Assembly: GCF_025717065.2 (NCBI RefSeq)
Contig: NZ_JAOVZO020000001.1
Coordinates: 248,001 to 312,000 of the forward strand
Origin: Tahibacter soli
GTDB lineage: Bacteria > Pseudomonadota > Gammaproteobacteria > Xanthomonadales > Rhodanobacteraceae
DNA: 64,000 nucleotides
Direction of reading: 5' to 3'
The number at the start of each line of letters is the position of its first letter. The first letter of the stretch is position 1. Made by a program: the position numbers and the translations under genes. This document shows, piece by piece, positions 6,095 to 14,108 of this stretch. The notes below the pieces were generated by a model. That model worked only from the letters and a program-made list of their open reading frames with translations. It was not told the origin of the DNA and did no database searches.

Positions 6095-8713
6095 TCAGCG
6101 GCGATCGTCTTCCTTCTTGCGATCGTCGCCGTCGTCCCGATTGCCGCGACCGCGCTGCGGCGCCTGATCGCGCTGCTGCTGTTGCGGCGCTTCGCGCTGC
6201 CGGGCTTCGCGCTGCTGCTGCACCTGCTGCGCCTGCTGCTGGCGCTGCGCCTGCTGCGCTTCCTGCTGGCGCTGCATCTGCTCGCGCTGCGCCTGCTGCT
6301 GTTCGCGCTGCTCCTGCTGCTGGCGCTGCATCTGCTCACGGCCGCGCTGCTCGTCCTCGCGCTGACGCTGCACCTGTTCGCGCTGCTCCTGCTGCTGGCG
6401 CTGCATCTGTTCGCGACCGCGCTGCTCGTCCTCGCGCTGGCGCTGAACCTGCTCGCGCTGAGCCTGCTGTTCGCGCTGCTCCTGTTGCTGGCGCTGCATC
6501 TGCTCGCGACCGCGCTGCTCGTCGTCGCGCTGACGCTGCACCTGCTCGCGCTGCTCCTGCTGCTGGCGCTGCATCTGTTCGCGACCGCGCTGCTCGTCGT
6601 CGCGCTGGCGCTGGGTCTGCTCGCGCTCGGCCTGCTGCTGGCGCTGCATCTGCTCGCGACCGCGCTGTTCGTCGTCGCGCTGACGCTGCGCCTGCTCGCG
6701 CTCGGCCTGTTGCTGGCGCTGCATCTGCTCGCGGCCACGCTGCGCATCTTCGCGCTGAGCCGCGTCGCGCGGCGCGCGGTCGACCGGCGCCTCGCGCTGC
6801 ACCGCTTCGCGCTGGTTCGGCGCTTCGCGGATCGGTTCGCGACGGATCGTCGGCTCGCCGCGCTCGCGCACGTTCGGGCGCGTGAAGTCGCGTTCCGTGG
6901 GCTGCGCGTCGCGACCGCGCACCGGCGCTTCGCGATTGGGCGCTTCACGGCTCGGCGCGTCGCGATTGGGCGCGTCGCGCGTCGGCATGTCGCGGCTCGG
7001 CGCATTGCCGCGGTCGCGCGACGGCGGCGCTTCGCGGTCGGTGGCGACACGGCCCGGCGGATTCGACGCGCCGTCCGGCGCGCGCGAACGCGGCGGCGGA
7101 CCGCCGCGGCTGCCCGGTTCGGCATCGAGCGTGCGCGCGTTGCGCGCCGCGTTGTCGTCGATCACGCGTACGCGCTGCGGCGCGTTCGCCGCACCGGCGG
7201 AGCGACCGCGCGACGGGAGCGTTTCCGCCACTTCCGGCGTCAGCGCACGGCCCGGCGTGCGCTGCAGCGCCTGCTGGCGATCGGCGAACGACGCGATTTC
7301 GCGCGGCGGCGCCGTGCGCGCCACGACGGCGCGATCGAACACTTCGCGCTGCGGCGCGTTGCTGGCGGCGCGACCGGCGCCGAGCACGCTGCGGCTGACC
7401 GGCGCGATCGTCGCGACCTGACTCGTTTCGCCGCGCATCGCCATGTCGCGGTCGAAGCGCACTTGCGCGCCGCGCACGCCGCGCGAATTGACGAACGCAT
7501 CGGTCGACACCGCCGTCACCGCGCCGTTCACGCCGCGGTTGAAGTAGTTGATCTGCCCGGTGACGTTGCGGCCGCGCGAATAGTCGTTGTAGATGTTCGT
7601 GATGTACGTGTTGTTGATGACCGTGTTGGTCACGTTGACGCTGGTGAAATAGCCGCGGCTCGAGCGGTACGGCGGCACGTAGATTTCGCGCGGACCGAGC
7701 GGGAACCAGCCGATCGGACGGCCCGCGGTGATGCCGACGCTCCAGTTGTGGCCGCCGACGAACGCGACGAGCGCCGGCGCGTACACCGGACGCGAAGCGA
7801 TCGGGCCCGGGATCCAGCCCCAGCGATTGCGCACGTACGCCCAGCGGCCGTAGTGGAACGGCGCGAAGCCCCACGCGGAATCGTCGACCCAGGTCCAGCC
7901 CCACGGCTCCTGCCAGATCCAGTGGCCGTCGCGATACGGCGCCCAGTCGGCGGCGACGCGCGTCGGATACCACACCGCGCCGTAGTCGCTTTCGGTCGTC
8001 CACGAACCGTATTCGTCGAGGTCGGAATAGCCGATCAGGTCTTCCGACACGTAGCGGCGCGACGCGGAACGTTCCATCGCGGCGTTGCGCTCGGAGCAGA
8101 AACGGTCGAATTCGTCCGGGCGCGGAATGTCGAACGCCTCGTAGTCGGTCAGGCGCGTGTCGTAGAAGCGGATCGCTTCGCCTTCGCGGATGCGAAAGTT
8201 CGCCTTGTCGCCGTACGCTTCGCCGCCGCCGTCCCAGACCGCGACGGTCGTGTGGTTTTCGCGCGCATCGACATCGATGCGGTATTCGCCCGGACGCGAC
8301 ACGACGAACGCCAGGGTCGGCGTATCGACTTCGAAGATCTGACCTTCGTAGATTCGCCCGACGCGCAGATTCAGCGTGCCCTGCGTGATTTCGACCTGGG
8401 CCGTCTCGTCGTCGAGGTTGATGATCGACAGGCTCGTACCCTCGTCGACGCGGAACGTCGCGTTGCCGGCCTGCAATTCGGCCAGCGCGCCGCGGCCTGC
8501 CCACAGGCGATCGCCGCGGATCAGCGGCCGGTTGCGCGTGGCGTTGACCCATTCGCTTTCGCCGCCCGGCGAAAAGCTGACGTCGCCGCGCGTGTAGCTG
8601 AGCCGCGCGACGCGGCTCGGCGGATCGACGTATTCGGCGTGAGCGACGCCGATCGCCGCGACGGCCAGCAGCGCGCCGCTCAACCAAGCCGCGTACCGCG
8701 TAAGCATGAACAT
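6095..8713 (-). CDS. Secreted FecR-domain (DUF6600-like) protein with long Gln/Arg/Glu repeat tail
   Basis: This 872-residue protein has a Sec signal peptide (about 1-25, ending GVAHA). Residues 30-190 form a FecR-like beta domain (RGDVSFSPGGESEWV, GDRLWAGRGALAELQ, SRPGEYRIDVD). About 230-360 is a Trp/Tyr/Gly-rich region (DGHWIWQEPWGWTWVDDSAWGF cut short here) typical of DUF6600 proteins. A disordered Arg/Pro segment follows at about 450-660, then a highly charged repeat tail to the end. The start is fixed by GGAGGG six bases upstream and by the signal peptide. The lack of an inner-membrane segment argues against a classical anti-sigma FecR. A periplasmic or surface scaffold is plausible; function is unknown. 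Confidence 0.88.
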   Translation of the reverse strand: MFMLTRYAAWLSGALLAVAAIGVAHAEYVDPPSRVARLSYTRGDVSFSPGGESEWVNATRNRPLIRGDRLWAGRGALAELQAGNATFRVDEGTSLSIINLDDETAQVEITQGTLNLRVGRIYEGQIFEVDTPTLAFVVSRPGEYRIDVDARENHTTVAVWDGGGEAYGDKANFRIREGEAIRFYDTRLTDYEAFDIPRPDEFDRFCSERNAAMERSASRRYVSEDLIGYSDLDEYGSWTTESDYGAVWYPTRVAADWAPYRDGHWIWQEPWGWTWVDDSAWGFAPFHYGRWAYVRNRWGWIPGPIASRPVYAPALVAFVGGHNWSVGITAGRPIGWFPLGPREIYVPPYRSSRGYFTSVNVTNTVINNTYITNIYNDYSRGRNVTGQINYFNRGVNGAVTAVSTDAFVNSRGVRGAQVRFDRDMAMRGETSQVATIAPVSRSVLGAGRAASNAPQREVFDRAVVARTAPPREIASFADRQQALQRTPGRALTPEVAETLPSRGRSAGAANAPQRVRVIDDNAARNARTLDAEPGSRGGPPPRSRAPDGASNPPGRVATDREAPPSRDRGNAPSRDMPTRDAPNRDAPSREAPNREAPVRGRDAQPTERDFTRPNVRERGEPTIRREPIREAPNQREAVQREAPVDRAPRDAAQREDAQRGREQMQRQQQAEREQAQRQRDDEQRGREQMQRQQQAEREQTQRQRDDEQRGREQMQRQQQEQREQVQRQRDDEQRGREQMQRQQQEQREQQAQREQVQRQREDEQRGREQMQRQQQEQREQVQRQREDEQRGREQMQRQQQEQREQQQAQREQMQRQQEAQQAQRQQQAQQVQQQREARQREAPQQQQRDQAPQRGRGNRDDGDDRKKEDDRR
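6240..6755 (-). repeat. Six-unit Gln/Arg/Glu coding repeat
   Basis: Within the FecR-like gene, a unit of about 25-31 residues beginning RGREQMQRQQQ and ending QRQR(D/E)DEQ occurs six times in tandem, with units lengthened by QREQQAQ-type insertions. Charge alternation and the absence of Pro/Gly predict a long single helix or coiled coil. The near-identity at DNA level suggests unit number may vary between strains. Confidence 0.8.
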
Positions 8714-8877
8714 GTGTGTACCCTCCGAAGGAACGTGCCGCGCGTGCACCGGTTCGGCTGCACGCACGCGACGTTGGACGTATCAGACCGCAAATACGCT
8801 GAATGACGCCCGGATGCCGATGCGAACAAATCGTTCGTTCCACAGCCGTTCAACCGCGCCGGCCGGCAACCCCCGGA

Positions 8878-8908
8878 TTGCCGCTTACCCCGCCGCTATG
8901 GCTAAATA
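8878..8908 (+). promoter_or_regulatory. Candidate sigma70 promoter of tRNA-Gly
   Basis: TTGCCG at 8878-8883 and TAAATA at 8903-8908, with a spacing of 19 bases (18 if CTAAAT is taken). The -10 ends nine bases before the first tRNA base, which is the expected distance for a tRNA transcript start. Confidence 0.5.
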
Positions 8909-8917
8909 ACCCCGAAT

Positions 8918-8991
8918 GCGGGTGTAGCTCAATGGTAGAGCTGTAGCTTCCCAAGCTACTGACGTGGGTTCGATTCCCATCACCCGCTCCA
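8918..8991 (+). tRNA. tRNA-Gly (anticodon CCC)
   Basis: This 74-nt tRNA includes an encoded CCA end. The acceptor arm GCGGGTG pairs with CACCCGC. The D arm is GCTC-AATGGTA-GAGC. The anticodon arm is GTAGC-TTCCCAA-GCTAC with CCC in the loop, and the T arm is GTGGG-TTCGATT-CCCAT (G·T/A pairing, intact TTC). It reads GGG codons and closely resembles E. coli glyU. A candidate promoter lies just upstream. Confidence 0.97.
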
Positions 8992-9173
8992 TCGGCGCCG
9001 GACACGCGGCGTCGTTCGCCTCGCCCTCCGCGGGCCTCGCCGAAGCGCCGACCGCTGCAGTCCGACGAGCGGATGCGTCCAAAAGTTCGCTATTGCAAAA
9101 AAGTACTGCAGGCTCGAAGTCGCCGCTGCCGCTACCGAGCGCGTCCTTCGGCCGTCTCCGGCGGGCTCTCGGG

Positions 9174-9202
9174 TTCCTGGGCAGGCGGGCGCGTGCGATA
9201 AT
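9174..9202 (+). promoter_or_regulatory. Candidate sigma70 promoter of the HU gene
   Basis: TTCCTG at 9174-9179 and GATAAT at 9197-9202 have the ideal 17-base spacer; the -35 is weak. The AGGAG ribosome-binding site and ATG follow 12-26 bases downstream. Confidence 0.45.
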
Positions 9203-9227
9203 CGGGGTTTGCCACGAGGAGAATCCC

Positions 9228-9506
9228 ATGAACAAGACGGACCTGATCGCCCGCATCGCCGAGGAAACCGGTCGTACCAAGACCGACAGCGAAAGCTTCC
9301 TGAACAGTCTGATCGGCCAGGTGACGCAGGCGCTTGCCGCCGGCGAATCGGTCGTTCTGCCGGGCTTCGGCACGTTCGAAGTCCGCGCCCGCGCCGCGCG
9401 CACGGGCCGCAACCCGCAGACCGGCGCGACGATCGAGATCGCCGCCGCCAAGGTGCCGGCGTTCAAGCCCGGCGCCGGACTCAAGAAGGGCGTGTCCGGC
9501 GGCTGA
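9228..9506 (+). CDS. HU-family DNA-binding protein
   Basis: This is a 92-residue nucleoid protein that bends DNA as a dimer. [15 protein letters not shown] begins the helical dimer core. [23 protein letters not shown] leads into the beta-arm (shown here only in part), and the C-terminal helix ends with [12 protein letters not shown]. The AGGAG site seven bases before ATG fixes the start. It is a single-gene unit 236 bases after the tRNA. HU rather than IHF is suggested by the GRNPQTG arm and short N-terminus. It could be a secondary HU paralogue rather than the main hupB. Confidence 0.93.
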   Translation: MNKTDLIARIAEETGRTKTDSESFLNSLIGQVTQALAAGESVVLPGFGTFEVRARAARTGRNPQTGATIEIAAAKVPAFKPGAGLKKGVSGG

Positions 9507-9535
9507 TCGCCACACGGCGGCCGGCGACTTTCGGG

Positions 9536-10045
9536 TCAGCCGGCCGCGTCGCTCGGGCCCGCGTCCAGCGTCCGCGTCATGAAAGTGCTGTTCGGATCGT
9601 CGACATAGCCGGCGAACGGGCCGGTTTCGACGAAGCCGTGGCGCCGGTAGAGCGCCCGAGCCGGTTCGAAGTAGTCCCACGAGCCGGTTTCCAGGCTCAC
9701 GCGCCGCATGCCGCGCGAGCGCGCTTCATCGAGCAGATGGCGCAGCATCGAACCGCCGACGCCGCGACCGCGGGCTTGCCGGCTGACGTGCATCGATTTG
9801 ATCTCGCCATGCTCGGGCGAAAGCGTCTTCAACGCGCCCAGGCCCAGCAGTTCTTCGCCCGACCAGGCCGCCCACAGCCGGATGTCGGCCGCCAGGAAGC
9901 CCGACAGGTCCAACGCGTGCGCGCTCCCCGGCGCGGTTGCGGCGCGTGCCGTGGCGGCGTGGGTTTCCAGCAGCGCGACGACCCGGGCGTCGCCGAGGTC
10001 GGCCGGCTCGATACGCAGGGACGTCTGCGTTGACGGTTCGTTCAT
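9536..10045 (-). CDS. GNAT family N-acetyltransferase
   Basis: This is a 169-residue GNAT-fold enzyme. The acetyl-CoA pyrophosphate loop is SRQARGRGVGGSML (about residues 94-107). It is followed by LDEARSRGMRRVSLETGSW and the ALYRRHGF signature (about 134-141). GEIKSMHVS is the motif preceding the loop. The arrangement resembles the putative acetyltransferases of the YedL/YsnE type, whose substrates are not established. It converges with the HU gene (29 bases between stops) and is divergent from the gene at 10182. Confidence 0.88.
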   Translation of the reverse strand: MNEPSTQTSLRIEPADLGDARVVALLETHAATARAATAPGSAHALDLSGFLAADIRLWAAWSGEELLGLGALKTLSPEHGEIKSMHVSRQARGRGVGGSMLRHLLDEARSRGMRRVSLETGSWDYFEPARALYRRHGFVETGPFAGYVDDPNSTFMTRTLDAGPSDAAG

Positions 10046-10181
10046 GCGGAACGAAATTCCACGAAAGCGGCGAGCACGTCAATCGGCGACGAAGCACCAA
10101 GCCGATATGGCGTAGGCGAAATCCACCTGCCGTGAGAACGTAGGCGTCGCTTACCGCAACGCGCCAGGACTGTCGACGATC

Positions 10182-10883
10182 ATGCAAACCCCGCCAGTCG
10201 CCGCCCGTTCGGGCATCACTGTCGAATCCGTCGCCGCGCAGATGGTCGCCGTCGCGCCGGGCCAGATCTGGCTCAAGGACGAAGGATCGCGCCACCACTG
10301 GAGCGTCGCGCTGCGCCGCTACGCGATCGCCCGATATGCCGTGACGCGGCAGTCGTACGCCGCCGTGCTCGGTCTTGCGCCGCCGGCGCCTTGCGATGCC
10401 GCGCTGCCGGTCGTCGACGTGAGTTGGTACGACGCGATCGCGTTCTGCAACGCGCTGTCGCGCGACGCCGGACTGCACGCCGCGTACGTCTTCGACGAAA
10501 GCGGCAATGTGGATTTCGACGCCGGGGCCGACGGCTATCGCCTGCCGACCGAAGCCGAATGGGAATACGCCTGCCGTGCCGGGTCGACCGATGCGCGCTA
10601 CGGCGAGCTCGACGAGATCGCCTGGCATGGCGGCAATGCTTCGCAGCGCGCGCACGCGGTCGGCGGCAGGCGGCCGAACGCCTGGGGTTTGTACGACATG
10701 CTCGGCAACGTGTGGGAGTGGTGCTGGGACATCTACGATGCCCGGGTCTACGGCGAATACCGGGTGTTTCGCGGCGGCGGCTGGAGCGACGACGAGCGCG
10801 CGTGCCGCGCGTCGTGCCGGCGCAAGAGCCATCCGACGTTTCGCATCGACGATCTCGGCTTTCGGCTCGCACGGACGCTTTAG
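10182..10883 (+). CDS. SUMF1/FGE-fold (formylglycine-generating-enzyme-like) protein
   Basis: This 233-residue protein has the FGE-sulfatase fold. Signatures are PVVDVSWYDAIAFCNALS (about 77-94), YRLPTEAEWEYACRAG (about 117-132), WGLYDMLGNVWEWCWD (about 168-183), VFRGGGW and GFRLAR at the end. True FGE uses a Cys pair near the C-terminus. Aligned by eye on the GG-x-x motif, the first catalytic Cys is Asp here, and Cys occurs only at ERAC and RASC. It is therefore more likely a fold member of another function (EgtB/PvdO/NirV-like) than a sulfatase activator. No signal peptide is seen. Its stop overlaps the convergent phosphatase stop by four bases. Confidence 0.85.
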   Translation: MQTPPVAARSGITVESVAAQMVAVAPGQIWLKDEGSRHHWSVALRRYAIARYAVTRQSYAAVLGLAPPAPCDAALPVVDVSWYDAIAFCNALSRDAGLHAAYVFDESGNVDFDAGADGYRLPTEAEWEYACRAGSTDARYGELDEIAWHGGNASQRAHAVGGRRPNAWGLYDMLGNVWEWCWDIYDARVYGEYRVFRGGGWSDDERACRASCRRKSHPTFRIDDLGFRLARTL

Positions 10884-11557
10884 ACTACGGCAGGCTCCAC
10901 GCCGCGCGAACGCTGCGCCAGAGAAAACGTGTACAACTGTGCATTCGGAACGTCGCCGTCGGCGTCGGTCGCGAGCGCGTCGTCGGGGTCGTCTCCCAGC
11001 AGGTACGCGAGCGCGTTGACGACGATCTGGTGCGTGACCAGCAGCACGCGGTGGCCGTCGTTGCGCGCGCGCAGTTCGTCGACGAAGTCGCGCACGCGCA
11101 GCACGACGTCGCAGCGGCTCTCGCCGCCGGGCGGACAGAAGTGGAAGCGGCCGACGCGTTCGCGCAGCATCGCCAGGTGCGGCATGCGTACCGCGACGCC
11201 GCGGCGCGTCAGGCGTTCGAGCGCGCCGAACGCCTTGGGTTCGAGCCGTTTGTCGACGCCGAACGCGACGCGTTCGCGCGGATAGCCTTCGCGGATGATG
11301 CCCTCGGCCGTCTCCAGCGCGCGCCGGTGGGGCGACGCCACGATGCGCGTCGGGCGCTCGTCGGCCGGCATCGCGGCGATGCGGCGACCGAGCGCCGCCG
11401 CCTGACGATGGCCCAGATCGGTCAGGCGCAGCGCCGCGTCGCGCACCGGCGTATCGACTTCGAGCAGGCCGCGCGCTTCGGCGGCGGCGCGTGCGGTGTT
11501 GCCGATGCTTTCGCCGTGGCGGCAGGCGAACAGCGGGAGCGAGGGATCGAGTTGCAC
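10880..11557 (-). CDS. Histidine phosphatase family protein
   Basis: This is a 225-residue phosphoglycerate-mutase-like phosphatase. The phosphate pocket shows RHGESIGN (about residues 13-20, with the catalytic His), SPHRRALETAEGI (about 77-89) and VTHQIVVNALAYLL (about 178-191, second catalytic His). Translation starts at GTG (11555-11557), with GGAAGGAG placed eight bases upstream. The substrate is not identifiable: phosphosugar, phosphoprotein and cobalamin-type phosphatases share these motifs. It converges on the FGE-like gene with overlapping stop codons. Confidence 0.9.
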   Translation of the reverse strand: MQLDPSLPLFACRHGESIGNTARAAAEARGLLEVDTPVRDAALRLTDLGHRQAAALGRRIAAMPADERPTRIVASPHRRALETAEGIIREGYPRERVAFGVDKRLEPKAFGALERLTRRGVAVRMPHLAMLRERVGRFHFCPPGGESRCDVVLRVRDFVDELRARNDGHRVLLVTHQIVVNALAYLLGDDPDDALATDADGDVPNAQLYTFSLAQRSRGVEPAVV

Positions 11558-11868
11558 GTGCGGCTCCTTCCTTTGAGCGGTTGATCGGACGCGTTCTTGG
11601 CGCCGGGATTCGAAAGGCTTTCGTCGTTCGCGGCGGCGGCGCGGCGACGCTATTGCACGGACCGCACCAACGCCGGGCGCGCTTACTGTCCTGTTAAGTG
11701 AGCGTTGTGCTTGCGATCTCGCAGCGGCCCGGCAACGATCGCGCGACGTGCGCTCAAATCGTGCGACTCGCGCCGCGCCTCGTACGCGAGTCGACCGCTT
11801 CGCCGCGTTCTTGCTATCGTGGCGCCCCGTTCGACGCCCGAGCGGTTCGACCCCGCAGCCGAGGCCTC
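11558..11868 (+). other. Intergenic region with candidate promoter for the protease-rimK pair
   Basis: I see no convincing gene in this 311-base stretch between divergent genes. A sigma70-like pair, TCGACC at 11791-11796 and TATCGT at 11815-11820 (18-base spacer), lies 49 bases before the next ATG and is the best candidate promoter for the 11869-13247 operon. In-frame codons upstream of 11869 lack signatures of the family. Confidence 0.4.
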
Positions 11869-12348
11869 ATGCTTTCCCTACCCGTGATCGGCTGGCGCGA
11901 ATGGCTCGCATTGCCCGACCTCGGCCTCGTCGCCATCAAGGCCAAGGTCGACAGCGGCGCGAGATCGTGTGCACTGCACATCGATTCGCTTGCAGAATTC
12001 ACGCAGGACGGCGCCACCTGGTTGCATTTTGCGGTGCGGCTGTCGACCGGGCGCCGCGCGAGCGTCGTCGAAGCCGTCGCGCCCGCGCTCGACCGGCGCG
12101 TCGTGACCGACTCCGGCGGGCACGCGTCCGAGCGCTGGTTCATTCGCAGCACCGTCAGCGTCGCCGGGCAGGCGTTCGCCGCTGACATCAATCTGACCAG
12201 TCGCCGCACTATGCTTTTTCCGATGTTGCTGGGCCGTACCGCGCTCGCCGGCCGCTTCAGGATCGACCCGGCGCGTTCGTACACCGCCGGTCGCCGCCAG
12301 GCGCTCGTCGCCGGCACCGAGCCGCGACGCTTTGGAATGCACGAATGA
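11869..12348 (+). CDS. RimK-associated retropepsin-like (ATP-dependent Zn protease family) protein
   Basis: This 159-residue protein belongs to the aspartyl-protease-like family (PF05618) commonly paired with rimK. It shows [13 protein letters not shown], then [14 protein letters not shown] with the DSGA active-site-like triad (about residues 27-30). The second half carries [19 protein letters not shown]. In other bacteria a RimK-linked protein of this family (RimB) acts on glutamylated ribosomal protein S6. I infer the same here from adjacency. The ATG at 11869 follows GAGG; its stop overlaps rimK (ATGA). Confidence 0.88.
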   Translation: MLSLPVIGWREWLALPDLGLVAIKAKVDSGARSCALHIDSLAEFTQDGATWLHFAVRLSTGRRASVVEAVAPALDRRVVTDSGGHASERWFIRSTVSVAGQAFAADINLTSRRTMLFPMLLGRTALAGRFRIDPARSYTAGRRQALVAGTEPRRFGMHE

Positions 12349-13247
12349 AGATTGCAATTCTTTCCCGTAATACAAAATTATACTCGACGCGCCGGCTGGT
12401 CGAGGCCGGTCGTGCGCGCGGCCATCGCGTGCGCGTGCTCGATCCGCTGCGCTGCTACATGCACATCGCCTCGGGCGAGTTCAGCGTGCACTACAAGGGC
12501 AAACCGCTGGCCGACTGCCACGCCGTGATTCCGCGCGTCGGCGCGTCGATCACGTTCTACGGCACCGCGGTGCTGCGCCAGTTCGAAATGATGGGCGTGT
12601 ACACGCCGAACGATTCCGACGCGATCCTGCGCGCGCGCGACAAGCTGCGCTGCCTGCAGTTGCTCGCGCGCGAAGGCGTGGGCATGCCCAACACCGTGTT
12701 CGGCGACAACCCGGACGACACCGCCGATCTCATGACGCTGATCGGCGAGCCGCCGCACGTGATCAAGCTCAACGAAGGCGCGCAGGGACAGGGCGTGCTG
12801 CTCGCCGAAAAGCGCTCGGCGTCGCAAAGCGTGATCGAGGCGTTTCGCGGCCTGTACGCGAATTTTCTCGTGCAGGAATACATTCGCGAGGCGAAGGGTG
12901 CCGACATCCGCTGCTTCGTCGTCGGCGGCAAGGTGGTTGCCGCGATGCGGCGCCAGGCGCGCGACGGCGAGTTTCGTTCGAACCTGCACCGCGGCGGCAC
13001 CGCCACGGCGGTCGAGCTGAGCGACACCGAGCGCGAGATCGCGATGCTGTCGGCGCGCACGATGGGCCTCAATATCGCCGGCGTCGATCTCTTGCGCTCG
13101 CGCCGCGGTCCGCTCGTGCTCGAGGTCAATTCGTCGCCGGGTCTGGAAGGCATCGAAGGCGCGACCGGCGTCGACGTCGCCGGCCTCATCATCGACTACG
13201 TGGCCGGCGCGAGTGCGCGGCGCAAGAAGACTTCGCGCAAAAAATAA
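12345..13247 (+). CDS. rimK: Ribosomal protein S6--L-glutamate ligase
   Basis: This 300-residue ATP-grasp ligase adds glutamates to the C-terminus of ribosomal protein S6 and makes poly-glutamate. The start [28 protein letters not shown], the ATP-grasp segments [13 protein letters not shown] (about 141-153) and [16 protein letters not shown] and the metal-binding [11 protein letters not shown] (about 263-273) are all canonical. The length equals E. coli RimK (300). A basic KKTSRKK tail is extra. It is coupled by ATGA to the protease-like gene, suggesting that addition and removal of glutamate are co-expressed. Confidence 0.96.
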   Translation: MKIAILSRNTKLYSTRRLVEAGRARGHRVRVLDPLRCYMHIASGEFSVHYKGKPLADCHAVIPRVGASITFYGTAVLRQFEMMGVYTPNDSDAILRARDKLRCLQLLAREGVGMPNTVFGDNPDDTADLMTLIGEPPHVIKLNEGAQGQGVLLAEKRSASQSVIEAFRGLYANFLVQEYIREAKGADIRCFVVGGKVVAAMRRQARDGEFRSNLHRGGTATAVELSDTEREIAMLSARTMGLNIAGVDLLRSRRGPLVLEVNSSPGLEGIEGATGVDVAGLIIDYVAGASARRKKTSRKK

Positions 13248-13353
13248 TCCATCGACGAATAGTTCCATGCGCCCGGTTTTCGTCGCGGTGGGGCGGGCGC
13301 CGTGCGCGATGCCGGCGCGTCGATAAACGAAAGTCGTAGTACGACAGTTATCG

Positions 13354-13382
13354 TTGACACCTCCGTATGTCGTGCATAGCAT
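13354..13382 (+). promoter_or_regulatory. Sigma70 promoter of first paralogue gene
   Basis: A consensus -35 TTGACA at 13354-13359, a 17-base spacer and TAGCAT at 13377-13382. The upstream flank (ACGAAAGTC...ATCGTTGACA) is shared with the promoter of the second paralogue at 14009, showing that the promoter was duplicated with the gene. Confidence 0.75.
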
Positions 13383-13435
13383 CGATGTCGATCGTCGACC
13401 GGCATTGCGCCGGGCTGGCAAGCCAAGGGGTGTTT

Positions 13436-13921
13436 ATGAATCGCTGGATCGTGAATGCGTTGCTGTTGGGTTCCCTCGTGTGCGCGGCGCCGGCCGGCGC
13501 CGCCGGGAAAGAAGAGGAAAAGGCCATCGCGGCCGAAACGAAGGCCGCGTTCGTCGATCAGGCGGCGAGCGTGCGCAAGCAAATGGAGCAGGGCGGCCGC
13601 TACGAATTCGTGAGCGGGCCGGAACGGTCCAGGGTCGGCGCGCGCCTCGACGAAATGGCCGCCATTTTCGAGCAGGGCGACGTCGCGTCGCTGTCGAAGG
13701 CGAAGGTCGCCGACCTGTACACGGCGCAGGAAGACATCAACGCGATACTGACCAAGCGCGACGGCCGCCGCGTGATCTGCGAGCGCGTCAAGACCGTCGG
13801 CTCGCACATGAAAACCCAGCAGTGCATCACCTACGCCGAACAGGAGCGCGGCCGCCGCATTTCGCAGGACGCGCTGCGCAACAGTTCGCGGTCGTCGTAC
13901 AAACCAGAAAAGGTGAAGTGA
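13436..13921 (+). CDS. Small secreted protein, tandem paralogue 1
   Basis: This 161-residue protein has a Sec signal peptide (about 1-22, ending PAGAA). The mature part is helical and charged, with no membrane segment. Shared blocks with the next gene are F.DQAA..R.QM, GGRYEFVSGPERSRV, LYTAQEDINAIL, KRDGRRVICERV and GSHMKTQQCITYAEQER. Two Cys in the mature part (ICERV, QCIT) could form a disulfide. The start is MNRWIVNALL after AAGGGG. It has its own consensus promoter. I recall similar hypothetical proteins in Xanthomonadales but know no function. Confidence 0.85.
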   Translation: MNRWIVNALLLGSLVCAAPAGAAGKEEEKAIAAETKAAFVDQAASVRKQMEQGGRYEFVSGPERSRVGARLDEMAAIFEQGDVASLSKAKVADLYTAQEDINAILTKRDGRRVICERVKTVGSHMKTQQCITYAEQERGRRISQDALRNSSRSSYKPEKVK

Positions 13922-14008
13922 CCGCGCGAGGCAACGCGCCGGTGTCGTGTTCGAGCGGCTGCGGCGGCCGCCGATTGTTGCAGACTGCAAATCGTACGAA
14001 AGTCATCG

Positions 14009-14038
14009 TTGACAGCTGGCCGGAGCCATGTCTAGGAT
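14009..14038 (+). promoter_or_regulatory. Sigma70 promoter of second paralogue gene
   Basis: A consensus -35 TTGACA at 14009-14014, an 18-base spacer and TAGGAT at 14033-14038. It is preceded by TCGTACGAAAGTCATCG, a near copy of the flank of the first paralogue's promoter. Confidence 0.75.
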
Positions 14039-14108
14039 CGTCGCCCGCACCATCTGCAACGCGATCGTTTGACTGCCGTCACGCCCAACCTGCTTTCAGG
14101 GGATTGAA

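Noticed and set aside
6182-8806. A long plus-strand frame opposite the FecR-like gene, Leu-rich in its first 200 residues
   Set aside because: The Leu/Ala run is the complement of the Gln/Arg repeat codons. It looks like membrane segments but has no start signal.
8885-9484. An open frame antisense to tRNA-Gly and HU containing the peptide MGIEPTS
   Set aside because: This peptide is a known artefact of reading tRNA genes backwards. The tRNA and HU gene explain the sequence.
12345-12375. The AT-rich patch at the rimK start as a sign of transfer
   Set aside because: It is only about 30 bases and is explained by codons of the conserved N-terminus (MKIAILSRN). The rest of the gene has the local composition.
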